From Bacteroidota bacterium (lineage in GTDB: Bacteria > Bacteroidota > Bacteroidia > Cytophagales > Cyclobacteriaceae), in assembly GCA_016866235.1 (NCBI GenBank), contig VGMW01000003.1, positions 124,001 through 188,000 on the forward strand: a stretch of DNA of 64,000 nt, in the 5' to 3' direction. Made by a program: the position numbers and the translations under genes. This document shows positions 53,501-61,385 of this stretch, in pieces. Under the pieces are notes generated by a model. It saw nothing but the letters and a program-made list of their open reading frames with translations. It was not told the origin of the DNA and did no database searches. Each line of letters starts with the position of its first letter. The stretch's first letter is position 1.

Positions 53501-55061
53501 ACGTAAGGCTACTGGAAATCACCATGCCATTTCCTTCCAACACCAATGCGCCATCGACCGTAAGTGCCACAGCCGATGTTTGATTACTGGTATTTACCTC
53601 TATACCACCACCGGAGATATCCAGATTACCCCTGACCGTCAGGTTATTTTTAGACACCACGAGATTACCTCGTATAATAGAGAGATCACCTCCGCAAACA
53701 GCAGTTGTACCGGTGGCTGCGGTGGATACCCCTGTGGAATTATCAATGATGGATTTAACTCCACTGGTTGATGGATGGTCACCTCCAATAAATTGTGGAC
53801 TTGTGCCGCCATAAATAATGGTTGATCCTGAACGCCAGGTTTGTGTTCTGACCTTTATGGAACCATTATTGTTCTGCCCTTTTTGAATGGCACCCAGCGG
53901 GTCAGATGACTCCACGATCAATGTCGCGCCGCCGGTAAGGTCACCACATTCGAAAGTGTTACCGACAAAACTTGATCCATCAGGAACCCTTACAAATGCA
54001 CCTGGTGCCAGATGATAATGGAATGATCCTACGATATTTCCACGATTGATGAATAGCTGTGTTGTTCTTCCCTCTAAAAACAAATCCCCTACCCGATTGG
54101 AGTAAGCAACACTGGCATCAATGGTACCGCCCTCTAAACGAAAGTCACCCTTTACCCTCAAATCAGCACCAGAGGAAGATGTACCACCGGATCCGCTGCT
54201 GAAATAGAGTAAGCCCTGATTCATAAAAAATCTACCCGCAATATTGAACACTGAAATTCCTTGTTCACAGTATCGTGATCCAAGTGGATTGGAAGACCGA
54301 AAATTAAAATCACCACCTACGGAAACCGTTACTAAACTATTGCATAACCCTGTTTTTGAAATAGAGAATCTGGCGCTTCCATCAACATTAAAATCACCAC
54401 CGATTGAAAGATTGTGGTTGGAAGCTTTGGTTAGCCTAAGGACTTGTCCATTGGTCGTTTTTATGGTGAAGGAGCCGCTAATATTGCTCAGTAAACCATT
54501 CAAAAAGAAGTCGGCTGTGAGCAGAGGTGTATCCCAAACCACATTTCCGAAAGATTGTGACCATTGTCCAGCGGACGTAGCCTCGGTGGTTGATGTATAG
54601 CCAATGATAGAAACAGTTGAAAAATTTGACCAGCTGGCCAAAGGAATGACACCCTCTGAATCTGAGAAGTTGTGCAGATAGGTAGATTCCGGACCGAAAA
54701 TTAGGCCATCGCGGTCACCTTGAAGTGCGCCTCGATTGATGATCTTTCCACCCGATCCAACGATAAGGTATCGGTTTGAAGGCCCCTTGGTTACTTCAGC
54801 TGTTGAGGAGAGTTCTAGTGTTCCAAGGATAAGCGTGTTATCAAGCGCAATCTTTTCGTTGATCAACAGTTGATGCCCTGATTGCACGGTTATGGAATCG
54901 CTGCTTGCATTTGGGAATGTACTGGATGTAATCCATCCGCTGGTTGAATAAACTTCCCAAACCGTTTTATCGATCCAGTTTCCACTTTTTGCAGATCTGA
55001 ATACCTGCGAATAAGAAGGGATGCAAAAAAGTAGAAATAGTAAAGGCGTTAGAATTTTCAT
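50556..55061 (-). CDS. giant T9SS-exported beta-solenoid-like protein
   Basis: This 1501-residue protein has a signal peptide (CIPSYSQ), a N-terminal 'SGNW...W' module (SAKSGNWIDKTVWEVY, then SDSITVQSGHQLLI) and a long run of short repeats rich in Gly, Asn, Ser and Val with patterns such as LTVRGNLDISGGGIEV and LNLNGDFRGSRFIQFRGN. This suggests a right-handed beta-helix of many rungs (about 100-1050). A region with Trp/Tyr-rich segments (about 1090-1290) follows. The last 75 residues form a type A T9SS sorting domain (YPNPSADGRF, then GIKPGVYLVEI and KTIKWVVSR). It is therefore secreted and probably surface-anchored or released. Ligand unknown; an adhesin or polysaccharide-active role is possible. 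Confidence 0.85.
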   Translation of the reverse strand: MKILTPLLFLLFCIPSYSQVFRSAKSGNWIDKTVWEVYSTSGWITSSTFPNASSDSITVQSGHQLLINEKIALDNTLILGTLELSSTAEVTKGPSNRYLIVGSGGKIINRGALQGDRDGLIFGPESTYLHNFSDSEGVIPLASWSNFSTVSIIGYTSTTEATSAGQWSQSFGNVVWDTPLLTADFFLNGLLSNISGSFTIKTTNGQVLRLTKASNHNLSIGGDFNVDGSARFSISKTGLCNSLVTVSVGGDFNFRSSNPLGSRYCEQGISVFNIAGRFFMNQGLLYFSSGSGGTSSSGADLRVKGDFRLEGGTIDASVAYSNRVGDLFLEGRTTQLFINRGNIVGSFHYHLAPGAFVRVPDGSSFVGNTFECGDLTGGATLIVESSDPLGAIQKGQNNNGSIKVRTQTWRSGSTIIYGGTSPQFIGGDHPSTSGVKSIIDNSTGVSTAATGTTAVCGGDLSIIRGNLVVSKNNLTVRGNLDISGGGIEVNTSNQTSAVALTVDGALVLEGNGMVISSSLTSNTGNTVLNLNGDFRGSRFIQFRGNNSQVNIGGSPRVFSRSFPVDQPFNLESLNLNIPGGNTRLQIDQELVLGNFSTASGYTGGLTIQSGDLKITAPLKIISPMILFGGRLDFGGTSLELQRNIQTNQPNGVLMSDMSSVLLITSAFGGIDNNLAFSGSANNLGKLILDRSAQTNPITGVPITPHIRLKSPLNITGQLFLKDGEFEVGNFLSMDPNASIIRTPDAALAALNSNPPTGGPYHLEYASGQVFNSLEAGPESRGALSTMKVDLGGVVSLNRAVMVSDSLILSNGRLANLTDSLTIGTDSKVIRWSSAEYTGIPPRSGSYDLYYYGQSMKSGNEALGSLNNVVVGVKDSIEILNQLEIDKSLIINSGRFKITGDTLKTGSVVNNAYIKAPAVMEIDGIFDNNGVFEAANGTVQFSGEGQLKGNAPLALNHLTVSGSLLIPEQVQIGGDLRLNGPIHADSAQVDLIGQGKQIISGTHRLAVRDLKVLTKDTVTVQTGINLTGRLKLGDHSILHCGDGLLVLETSPAGSAGIDPIPLTTRLIGQISVRRYMPPVGRDYRYIGSPVSGARFQDLVPCDWFNLRYSYSYEETVLGYKDYGFVRQGFTSPLWSGRGYILMPNDYWAWKGFHWTVKGELKSGESRGDVDLKVTHTFSNPPNWPDDGWNLVANPYPSDIVWSLDPSKWSDGRGGPMVNIHPLIFVKDVSNGTYKTYDASTGIGDLPGGKIALGQAFWIHSTGANPRLVAHEQAKTSQARFYRQSASIYPHLRIILKSDQAEVSSFFVMNSTSKGNIDSHQHGFALPGEKLSVNLRSEDGQSMAHYAISDVTEIPIEIRAPKTSSMSLRFEPASGFNLDDLELVDRELNEAHRITGGSYSFELRDSVSLNRFFIRKRKADFMDTKEAFRLYPNPSADGRFRIFTGGEHLVRVVVRDQLGRMVLEKHQPTPGNELSIEGIKPGVYLVEISTSASTKTIKWVVSR

Positions 55062-55158
55062 GGTCTTTTTTGACCACGAAAATGATTAACCGGTTACTTT
55101 CAGGCTACGGGAAAAACACCCAATTGGAAGGGGATTTTGACGGGTTTTTTTGGCCTGC

Positions 55159-56298
55159 CTACCCTTCCGAAACTCTAAATTTATAATAAGTTGATTTGAA
55201 TTCAGGGACTATCTCTTTCATCAAGGCTACCATTTTTAGTTCATTCCGATCCTGAATCAACTCATAAAACAGATCAACTAAAATTGAGATTTCTTTAAAG
55301 TCCATTTCTTGAATCTTTGCCTTCAAAATTTTTGGATGGTGTGTAGGAATGGTGTTTTCAGTTTGATAGAATAATTCCTCAGATAGCTTTTCGCCCTCAC
55401 GCAGACCTGTAAATACAATTTCAATATCTTTTCCTTGTTCTTTACCCGACAATTCAATCATTCTTTTAGCCAGGTCTAAAATGCTAATTGGCGTACCCAT
55501 ATCAAAGAGAAAAATTTCTCCTCCCTGACCAATTGCACCTGCTTCGAGGACAAGCCTGCATGCCTCCGGTACAGACATAAAATATCGACACACCTCGGGA
55601 TGAGTAACTGTAAGAGGTCCACCAGATTTAATTTGACGTTGGAAAATCGTGAAGACTGAGCCACTGGAACCCATTACATTACCGAACCGCGTAGTAACAA
55701 ATTGAGCATATCCGTAATTAGATTTTCCCAAAGACTGCACATAGAGCTCCGCGACCCTTTTCGTGCAGCCCATGATACTTGTAGGATTTATAGCCTTATC
55801 GGTTGAAATCATAATGAACTTTTCAACTCCAAATTTAAGCGCAAAGTCAGCAACTATTTTTGTCCCAAGTATATTAACACGGACGGCCTCAGAAGGATTT
55901 TTTTCCATCATCGGTAAATGCTTATACGCGGCAGCGTGATAGATGACTTCAGGCTTGAATTCCTCGAATATAGATTCCATTCTACCCTTATCTGTTACAT
56001 CGGCAAGCAAGTAAACCAAGCGTGCCTTTCCCTTGATCTCAGCAAGCTCCAATTCAAGTTCGTACAGCTGTGTTTCTACCTAATCAACTAAGATTAGGAC
56101 ACGAGGCTGAAGGTTTAATATTTGCCTGAAGAGTTCAGAGCCTATGGAACCTGCAGCCCCTGTAATTAAAACAGACTTGTTAACGGTGGTTGACAAGAGA
56201 ACGCTGTCAGATAAAACAATTTCATCTCTACCAAGAACATCTTCTACGGTGAAGTTTTTTATTTTACTTAATTCATCCTTAATTATTCTATCCTTCAT
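55159..56298 (-). pseudogene. broken CapD/FlaA1-type nucleotide-sugar dehydratase
   Basis: The reading frame matches the catalytic half of a UDP-GlcNAc 4,6-dehydratase-like protein: SVLITGAAGSIGSELFRQIL (NAD site), ILVD, then an in-frame TAG at 56080-56082, then VETQLYELELELAEIKG, YHAAAYKHLPMME, STDKAINPTSIMGCTKR and TRFGNVMGSSGSV. The same frame continues on both sides of the TAG, where relatives have Gln (LVDQAET), so one CAG-to-TAG change explains it. The roughly 250-residue N-terminal membrane domain of full-length relatives is also absent: an in-frame stop lies just upstream of Met 56298. The MGCTK motif keeps the catalytic Lys. I call it a decayed gene; the track lists it as two ORFs. 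Confidence 0.8.
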
Positions 56299-56370
56299 GT
56301 CAGAGTATTTAGGTCGTTTTTTAGGATGTTATCATGAAAACAAATCCAATGAAGGACCAAAAAAATAAAG

Positions 56371-56574
56371 TCATAAGGACTGACTTTTTTTAGTAGAGAA
56401 TCTTGTAATCAGAAGGGAAAAAATAAATCCAGAAAAGCAACCCATGATCACCAACATCCATATGAAATCATCAACGGGCACGGTACCAGGGTTGGATGGC
56501 GGCGGAGGAGGTTGCCCAGCCATCAAGTCAACAAAAGAGATACTATAAATGACAAATAATAAGAATCTTTTCAT
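56371..56574 (-). CDS. tiny membrane protein with proline-rich leader
   Basis: This 67-residue protein has a signal (IYSISFVDLMAGQ), a PPPPPSNPGTVPVDD linker and one C-terminal membrane helix (FIWMLVIMGCFSGFIFSLL) followed by a basic tail. Short Bacteroidota proteins with a proline-rich stretch and PVDD/PIDG followed by a helix are common next to exported or polysaccharide-related genes. It lies between the broken dehydratase and the T9SS fragment, and its function is unknown. Confidence 0.55.
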   Translation of the reverse strand: MKRFLLFVIYSISFVDLMAGQPPPPPSNPGTVPVDDFIWMLVIMGCFSGFIFSLLITRFSTKKSQSL

Positions 56575-56589
56575 TCGGATATACTCAAA

Positions 56590-57159
56590 TTAATGTTTTG
56601 GAATAATTAATTTCTTCATTTGTTGACCCGAGCTATGAGTCAATTTCAGGAAATATACACCCGGCTTAAACTCAGTTAAATCAATTCGATTATCAGTTAG
56701 CCCTGAAAAATGACTGATCTTCAACCCTGAAGAATTAAATATCTGCAATACACAATCTGAGATTCTTTGATTGGAATTGATAAATACAAAGTTACTAAGT
56801 GAAGGATTTGGATAAATTTCAAATGCCAGGAAATCCTTTTTTGTTTTTGGCTTAAGGGAGAGATAAAACCTATCTCTAACGTCATTACCGGGTTCATGAA
56901 CAACAAAATCATATTTCCGATTTTCAATAAGCACAGAGTGACCAGTATAGTTATCAATAAGATAAAGATTGTGACTAAAAATAAAATCTTCCGCAAACTC
57001 AAAATTTAAACTGTACAATCCTTTATCTCGCACCCTATAACCAATTGGAATTCTCAAAGAATCAAGTATCGAAAGTTTGGTGAACTCAGGATTTAATTTG
57101 TTTTGAATTAAGACATCTAGGAAACTCGCACTCCCGCGTGTTCCTTTTCTAATCCTCAC
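56590..57159 (-). pseudogene. headless T9SS C-terminal fragment
   Basis: This 189-residue ORF has no signal peptide and opens inside a beta-rich domain. It includes NLYLIDNYTGHSVLIENRKYDF, which resembles the segment preceding sorting domains in large exported proteins, and ends with a type A T9SS domain (YPNPSLSNFVF, FKPGVYFLKL, KKLIIPKH). Without a signal peptide it cannot reach the T9SS, so it is probably the remaining end of a larger exported gene. Its GTG start overlaps the stop of the upstream gene by four bases. Confidence 0.65.
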
Positions 57160-59015
57160 TTCCCAATAACCTTACCATCTTTAGAAACTACGACCGCAGA
57201 AGGTCCATTGGCGGTATCGATGGTGATGCTGAGTTCACCGGTCTCTTTGATAAAATCAACAGCCAGCGGCAGTCCATCCAACATCAACAAAGGAGACCAG
57301 ACCACAAATCCATCGCTGGCATAAATCTTGGCTACCATTACCGGCACTTTACCATTTACTTTTTCCTGAGAAATAATAACAGGGAAGAAAATTGAATTGC
57401 CCTGGCCTGCAACAGCAAATCCTTTAAAGAATGACTTTTTGCTCACCGCAAAAATTGCTTTATCCAAAGGGAAATCAACTTTAATTCCCACACCTTGTCC
57501 CCCTCCCTGTGAAACCTTTCTGTTTCCTGTTATCTGATAAAAGTAACCAAACGGATGGAGCAAACTATCGTAACGAACTCCTGCTGTGTATGTCTCATCA
57601 TTAAAAACCAACGGCACAAAACCCTCTGATTCTATTCCAGCCTGTGCAGGAACAAGTTTTTTACCATCACGGATGTATTTCAACTCCTCCTTGAGTGCTG
57701 AAACTTGTTGCTCCAAACGACTTAATTCACGGGCAGCGAATTCACGGTAAGTCCGCATGGAGGCCGCCACCATACTTCCCTCCCGATACGTATCCTTAAT
57801 GAATACCCTGAAATCCAATACCTCACTTTCTAAATCTCTATTCAACTCCTTTGATGCAACACTGTCCATCACCCGGATTGCACGCAATTCATTGGAAAGC
57901 CTGTTGAACCTTAGCATCAAATTATCGGTCAGCTTATCCTCACGACCAAGTGCCTGCTCCGATCCATATTGCAATTCCGCCATCTTAATTCTGAACAATG
58001 CATAAGGAAGCGGATCCTCATCATACTTGTATAAGTCAGCATTGAAAATCGTCTTGGATAGCGCCTGCAATTCACCCATCACTGAAACAGAGTCCTGTCT
58101 GATTTTTGACATCAATTCACCCAATTTTATGTCGGAAGCCACAAGGCTTTCGTTGATGGGAAGAATCTCATTTTTTATTGCGTCAATGCAATCCGTGGAG
58201 AACTGGCTGAAATCCCACAGCCTCAAATCATCCTGATAAAAATCAGCACCACCTTGTCCATCCTGCCTGATATCCTTTATTTCCTGCGCCTTCAAAACCT
58301 GATTGTAAGGAACATGGCCGATTTGAGTTTTGATGGACTTGTACATGTTGAGCGAATAATACAAAGAGTCCTGTCTTGATTTCAGTTTTTCTAGGTTGGC
58401 CACAACATCCTCATCGGCCCTCAATAAAAACTGGTTAAGGTTTTCATATGCACCGGTGATCTCTTTAAAAAACTGAACATTGGATTCATATACTGTTTGA
58501 GCCTGAACAAAATAGCGCTTCATGCGCTGCACTTTTTGAAGGCGCTCACGGTTATCGCGAACCTGTTTTTCCAAACGGTAGCGAACATCCTCTAGAGAAA
58601 TACCAAACTTACCTGTACGTTGGTCACGTCGGGCAAAGGATTGAAAGAAATCTTCGTAACGACTTAGTTCTTTATCATCCAGGTTTTTAATAGAAAGTTC
58701 TAAAAAGTAATTGGAGGAGTCCCCCATGATTTTCAATCGATCGGTATCCTTCAGCACATCTGCAGCATTGTATCGCGCCTGATAGATGAACCCCATAAAC
58801 ATGAAAGCATTGGAGTTATCGGTATTCTCAACCAAATACCTTTTCAGGTCATTGAATAAAGTATTGCTGACGTTGCAGATCTGATCTTCGCCCGCACCTT
58901 TTGCGATACCCGCAACAAGCTCAGGGGCAAGTTCCTTCTTGTAGTTTTTTGCTTTCTGGCCATAGACATAACCAGAAAAGTTCAGTGCCAATATGATCAG
59001 GACAAACTTTCTCAC
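57156..59015 (-). CDS. exported coiled-coil protein of unknown function
   Basis: From the GTG at 59015 this is 619 residues: a signal (LNFSGYVYGQ), a mostly helical body with heptad-like stretches (VRYRLEKQVRDNRERLQKVQRMKR near 150; SRLEQQVSALKEELKYIRDGKK near 440) and a C-terminal beta-rich domain of about 150 residues. The track start at 59030 is TTG inside a -7 promoter motif, so the GTG 15 bases on is preferred. I do not recognise the family. The protein is probably periplasmic, with the coiled coil as a spacer or oligomeriser. Confidence 0.7.
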   Translation of the reverse strand: MRKFVLIILALNFSGYVYGQKAKNYKKELAPELVAGIAKGAGEDQICNVSNTLFNDLKRYLVENTDNSNAFMFMGFIYQARYNAADVLKDTDRLKIMGDSSNYFLELSIKNLDDKELSRYEDFFQSFARRDQRTGKFGISLEDVRYRLEKQVRDNRERLQKVQRMKRYFVQAQTVYESNVQFFKEITGAYENLNQFLLRADEDVVANLEKLKSRQDSLYYSLNMYKSIKTQIGHVPYNQVLKAQEIKDIRQDGQGGADFYQDDLRLWDFSQFSTDCIDAIKNEILPINESLVASDIKLGELMSKIRQDSVSVMGELQALSKTIFNADLYKYDEDPLPYALFRIKMAELQYGSEQALGREDKLTDNLMLRFNRLSNELRAIRVMDSVASKELNRDLESEVLDFRVFIKDTYREGSMVAASMRTYREFAARELSRLEQQVSALKEELKYIRDGKKLVPAQAGIESEGFVPLVFNDETYTAGVRYDSLLHPFGYFYQITGNRKVSQGGGQGVGIKVDFPLDKAIFAVSKKSFFKGFAVAGQGNSIFFPVIISQEKVNGKVPVMVAKIYASDGFVVWSPLLMLDGLPLAVDFIKETGELSITIDTANGPSAVVVSKDGKVIGK

Positions 59016-59027
59016 GATGCGGGACTC

Positions 59028-59062
59028 CAAAAATAGAACAAATACCCTTTTGTTTTAACAAA
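59028..59062 (-). promoter_or_regulatory. probable Bacteroidota promoter, coiled-coil protein gene
   Basis: Minus strand TTTG-N23-TATTTTTG: the -7 box fits and the -33 TTTG lies 23 bases away, at the long end of the accepted spacing. The -7 box ends 12 bases before the GTG start at 59015. Confidence 0.5.
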
Positions 59063-59072
59063 AATCATAGCG

Positions 59073-60134
59073 TTATAGATCCGTTCTTGTTACCCGCTCA
59101 CAATCCATAATGAGTTCAGAACCAAAGAGCTGTGCAGGGGTTCGATAGCCGCCGCTGCCCTTAAATGATCCAAGCCTCAAGGCTATGTTAATACTCATCA
59201 AATAGGTGACCGTGTATCCATTGGGGGTCTCCATCAATGATTGTACCAAATGCCCTTTTTCATTGGATGCCTGCCCCCATAGCAAGGTTTTCCCCGTTTT
59301 TAAGGTATTATCCGAAGGACCGGGAGGCCTGGAGTCAATCTGCTTTTTAATAAAGGTTCTTAGCCAGTTTGTTTTAAAAATCCAACCGAACCGGGTCAGC
59401 AACCTAAACATTCGTATTTGCTTTGCGGAGGCACCCAGGTAAATCCGGATCGATGGAATTCCGGTCGTGTGAAAAGCCGTAGATATATCACCCCAGGAAA
59501 TGCACCATGATTCCATTTTAACAGAACCAAAATCAATCTGACGTTGTCTCAAATTTTCAGGAACAGGCACAAGCTTACCATTCGATCGCATCAAAGATGG
59601 TTCACCAAAATTTTGTAGTGCAGTCTTAGCGGTTCCTCTGGAAACACCTGAAGGAACGGATGCAAATGCCATAACGAGGTTGTTTGCATCCGGTAATCGA
59701 TTTTTCAAGTGTAGGGCAAGGCAATCGGTGGGAACAACATCAAAACCTGTTCCTGGCATTAGCACAACTCCACGCGATGAAGCTTTACCATCCAATAATT
59801 TCAAATCTTCGAAAACTTTATATTCACCGGTGATGTCGAGATAATGTGTTCCGGCTTCGATGCACGCGAGTGCCATGGATTGTGCCGTTGATGAAAATGG
59901 ACCTGCACAATGCAAAACTACAGTGCTCTTTTTAAGCAAATCAACCAAACCCTGATGGTCGGTAATGTCAACAGTGTTACAGGAATAACCAGATTGTTGG
60001 CTTTGAACATTCAATTTTTCAGCGCTGCGGCCTGACAATAAAATCTTCAAGCCTCTGCGTTTACACTCCTGAACAATCAGATTTCCGGTATAACCGTAGG
60101 AGCCATAAACGATTAAATCAAATTCACGATCCAT
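59073..60134 (-). CDS. saccharopine dehydrogenase-like NAD(P)-binding protein
   Basis: This 353-residue protein begins with a Rossmann motif (IVYGSYGYTGNLIVQEC) and has STVVLHCAGPFS, LMPGTGFDVVPTDCLAL, SGVSRGTAKTAL and a C-terminal region typical of saccharopine dehydrogenase-like and trans-acting enoyl reductase proteins. Close relatives in Bacteroidota are usually annotated as saccharopine dehydrogenase NADP-binding domain proteins; the substrate is unknown. Lysine degradation by this protein is unlikely, since the catalytic domain of lysine-forming enzymes is different. It lies 26 bases from the next gene. Confidence 0.78.
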   Translation of the reverse strand: MDREFDLIVYGSYGYTGNLIVQECKRRGLKILLSGRSAEKLNVQSQQSGYSCNTVDITDHQGLVDLLKKSTVVLHCAGPFSSTAQSMALACIEAGTHYLDITGEYKVFEDLKLLDGKASSRGVVLMPGTGFDVVPTDCLALHLKNRLPDANNLVMAFASVPSGVSRGTAKTALQNFGEPSLMRSNGKLVPVPENLRQRQIDFGSVKMESWCISWGDISTAFHTTGIPSIRIYLGASAKQIRMFRLLTRFGWIFKTNWLRTFIKKQIDSRPPGPSDNTLKTGKTLLWGQASNEKGHLVQSLMETPNGYTVTYLMSINIALRLGSFKGSGGYRTPAQLFGSELIMDCERVTRTDL

Positions 60135-60159
60135 TTTATCAATAGAGGTTTAGCATACT

Positions 60160-61290
60160 CTAAGCCTTATAGGTAATTCGGTAGACCACGCCGCGTTTAT
60201 CATCGCTAACCAACATGGATCCATCTGCCATAATCAGAATGTCCACCGGGCGACCAGATACTTTCTGACTTTCTTCGTTTAGCCATCCAGAGGCAAATGT
60301 TTCATAGGCAATTACCTTACCGTTTTCGACCGTGGCCATCCCGATTTTATACCCACTTTTTTTAGACCGATTCCAGCTGCCATGCTCGGCAATAAAAAGT
60401 TTGTTTCGGTATGCGGACGGGAACATGGATCCAGTATAAAATTTCAATCCAAGGGGCGCGACATGGGCGCCCAGTTTTTTTGCAGGAGCAGTAAACTCCT
60501 TGCAGTTACGTTTGTCGCCAAACTCAGGATCAGAAATCTCTCCGGCATGGCAGAAAGGAAATCCGAAATGCTGTCCAGGACCGGAAGCCATATTTAACTC
60601 ACATGGCGGAACATCATCGCCTAACATGTCACGGCCATTGTCGGTGAACCATAAGGAACCATTATCAGGTTGCCAGGTAAAGCCCACAGTGTTGCGAATT
60701 CCCTTGGCAAAAACCTCTAACCCTGAACCATCCGGATTCATCCTGGTCAAAGAAGCGTAAACCGCATCGCCTTTGTCACAAACATTACAGGGCGCACCAA
60801 CGGGTACATAGAGTTTACCATCAGGACCAAAGGCAATGTATTTCCATCCGTGCCATCCATCGGTAGGAAATTTATCATAGACAATCACAGGTTTGCCCGG
60901 TGAAGTCAATTGCTTTTCAATGGACGGGAACTTTAGGATCCGGCTTACTTCTGCGACATACAAATCACCGTTGCGGAAGGCTACACCGTTGGGCATATTT
61001 AAACCTTTTGCGATGGTATATTTTTGCTCAGCTTTTCCGTCGCCATCCTGATCCTTTACGGCATAAACTGCATCACCGGATTTATTTCCGACAAATACCG
61101 TTCCTGATGGCGAGATTGCCAATGATCTGGCGTCATCAACTGTTGCGTACAGGGAAATTGAAAATCCCTTGGGCAGCTTTACTTCTGGGAAGTTTGTTTC
61201 ACCCGTTGCTGTCTCCTTTATTTCAGATTTTCCGGAGCAAAACAATAAAAGTCCGGAACAGATGATGGCAGAAAAACCTGACAATTTCAT
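60160..61290 (-). CDS. sorbosone dehydrogenase-type beta-propeller lipoprotein
   Basis: This 376-residue lipoprotein (LLLFC, Cys18) belongs to the PQQ-dependent sugar/sorbosone dehydrogenase-like family: KLPKGFSISLYA near 38, NMPNGVAFRNGDLYVAEVSRI, NVCDKGDAVYASLTRMNPDGSG, GIRNTVGFTWQP, FTDNGRDMLGDDVPPCELN and FIAEHGSWNRSKKSGYKI. The six-bladed propeller is periplasmic. It may oxidise a sugar or aldehyde, but many members have no known substrate. It is followed by the saccharopine-type gene on the same strand. Confidence 0.88.
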   Translation of the reverse strand: MKLSGFSAIICSGLLLFCSGKSEIKETATGETNFPEVKLPKGFSISLYATVDDARSLAISPSGTVFVGNKSGDAVYAVKDQDGDGKAEQKYTIAKGLNMPNGVAFRNGDLYVAEVSRILKFPSIEKQLTSPGKPVIVYDKFPTDGWHGWKYIAFGPDGKLYVPVGAPCNVCDKGDAVYASLTRMNPDGSGLEVFAKGIRNTVGFTWQPDNGSLWFTDNGRDMLGDDVPPCELNMASGPGQHFGFPFCHAGEISDPEFGDKRNCKEFTAPAKKLGAHVAPLGLKFYTGSMFPSAYRNKLFIAEHGSWNRSKKSGYKIGMATVENGKVIAYETFASGWLNEESQKVSGRPVDILIMADGSMLVSDDKRGVVYRITYKA

Positions 61291-61361
61291 AATGCGTTGG
61301 TTTTTGGTTAAAACGCCTTAGACCTAGTTTTCAATCTTAAAATCAAGTCTGAAAAGTACCT

Positions 61362-61369
61362 TATTTTTG
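61362..61369 (+). promoter_or_regulatory. possible -7 promoter motif, ABC-F gene
   Basis: TATTTTTG fits TANNTTTG, 16 bases before the ATG at 61386. No clean -33 TTTG is seen. Confidence 0.4.
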
Positions 61370-61385
61370 CCGCTCTTTCAGTAGA

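Noticed and set aside
55067-55078. GGTC-TTTTTT-GACC near the start of the giant T9SS gene
   Set aside because: Short stem just upstream of an ATG with no promoter or operator pattern; probably chance.
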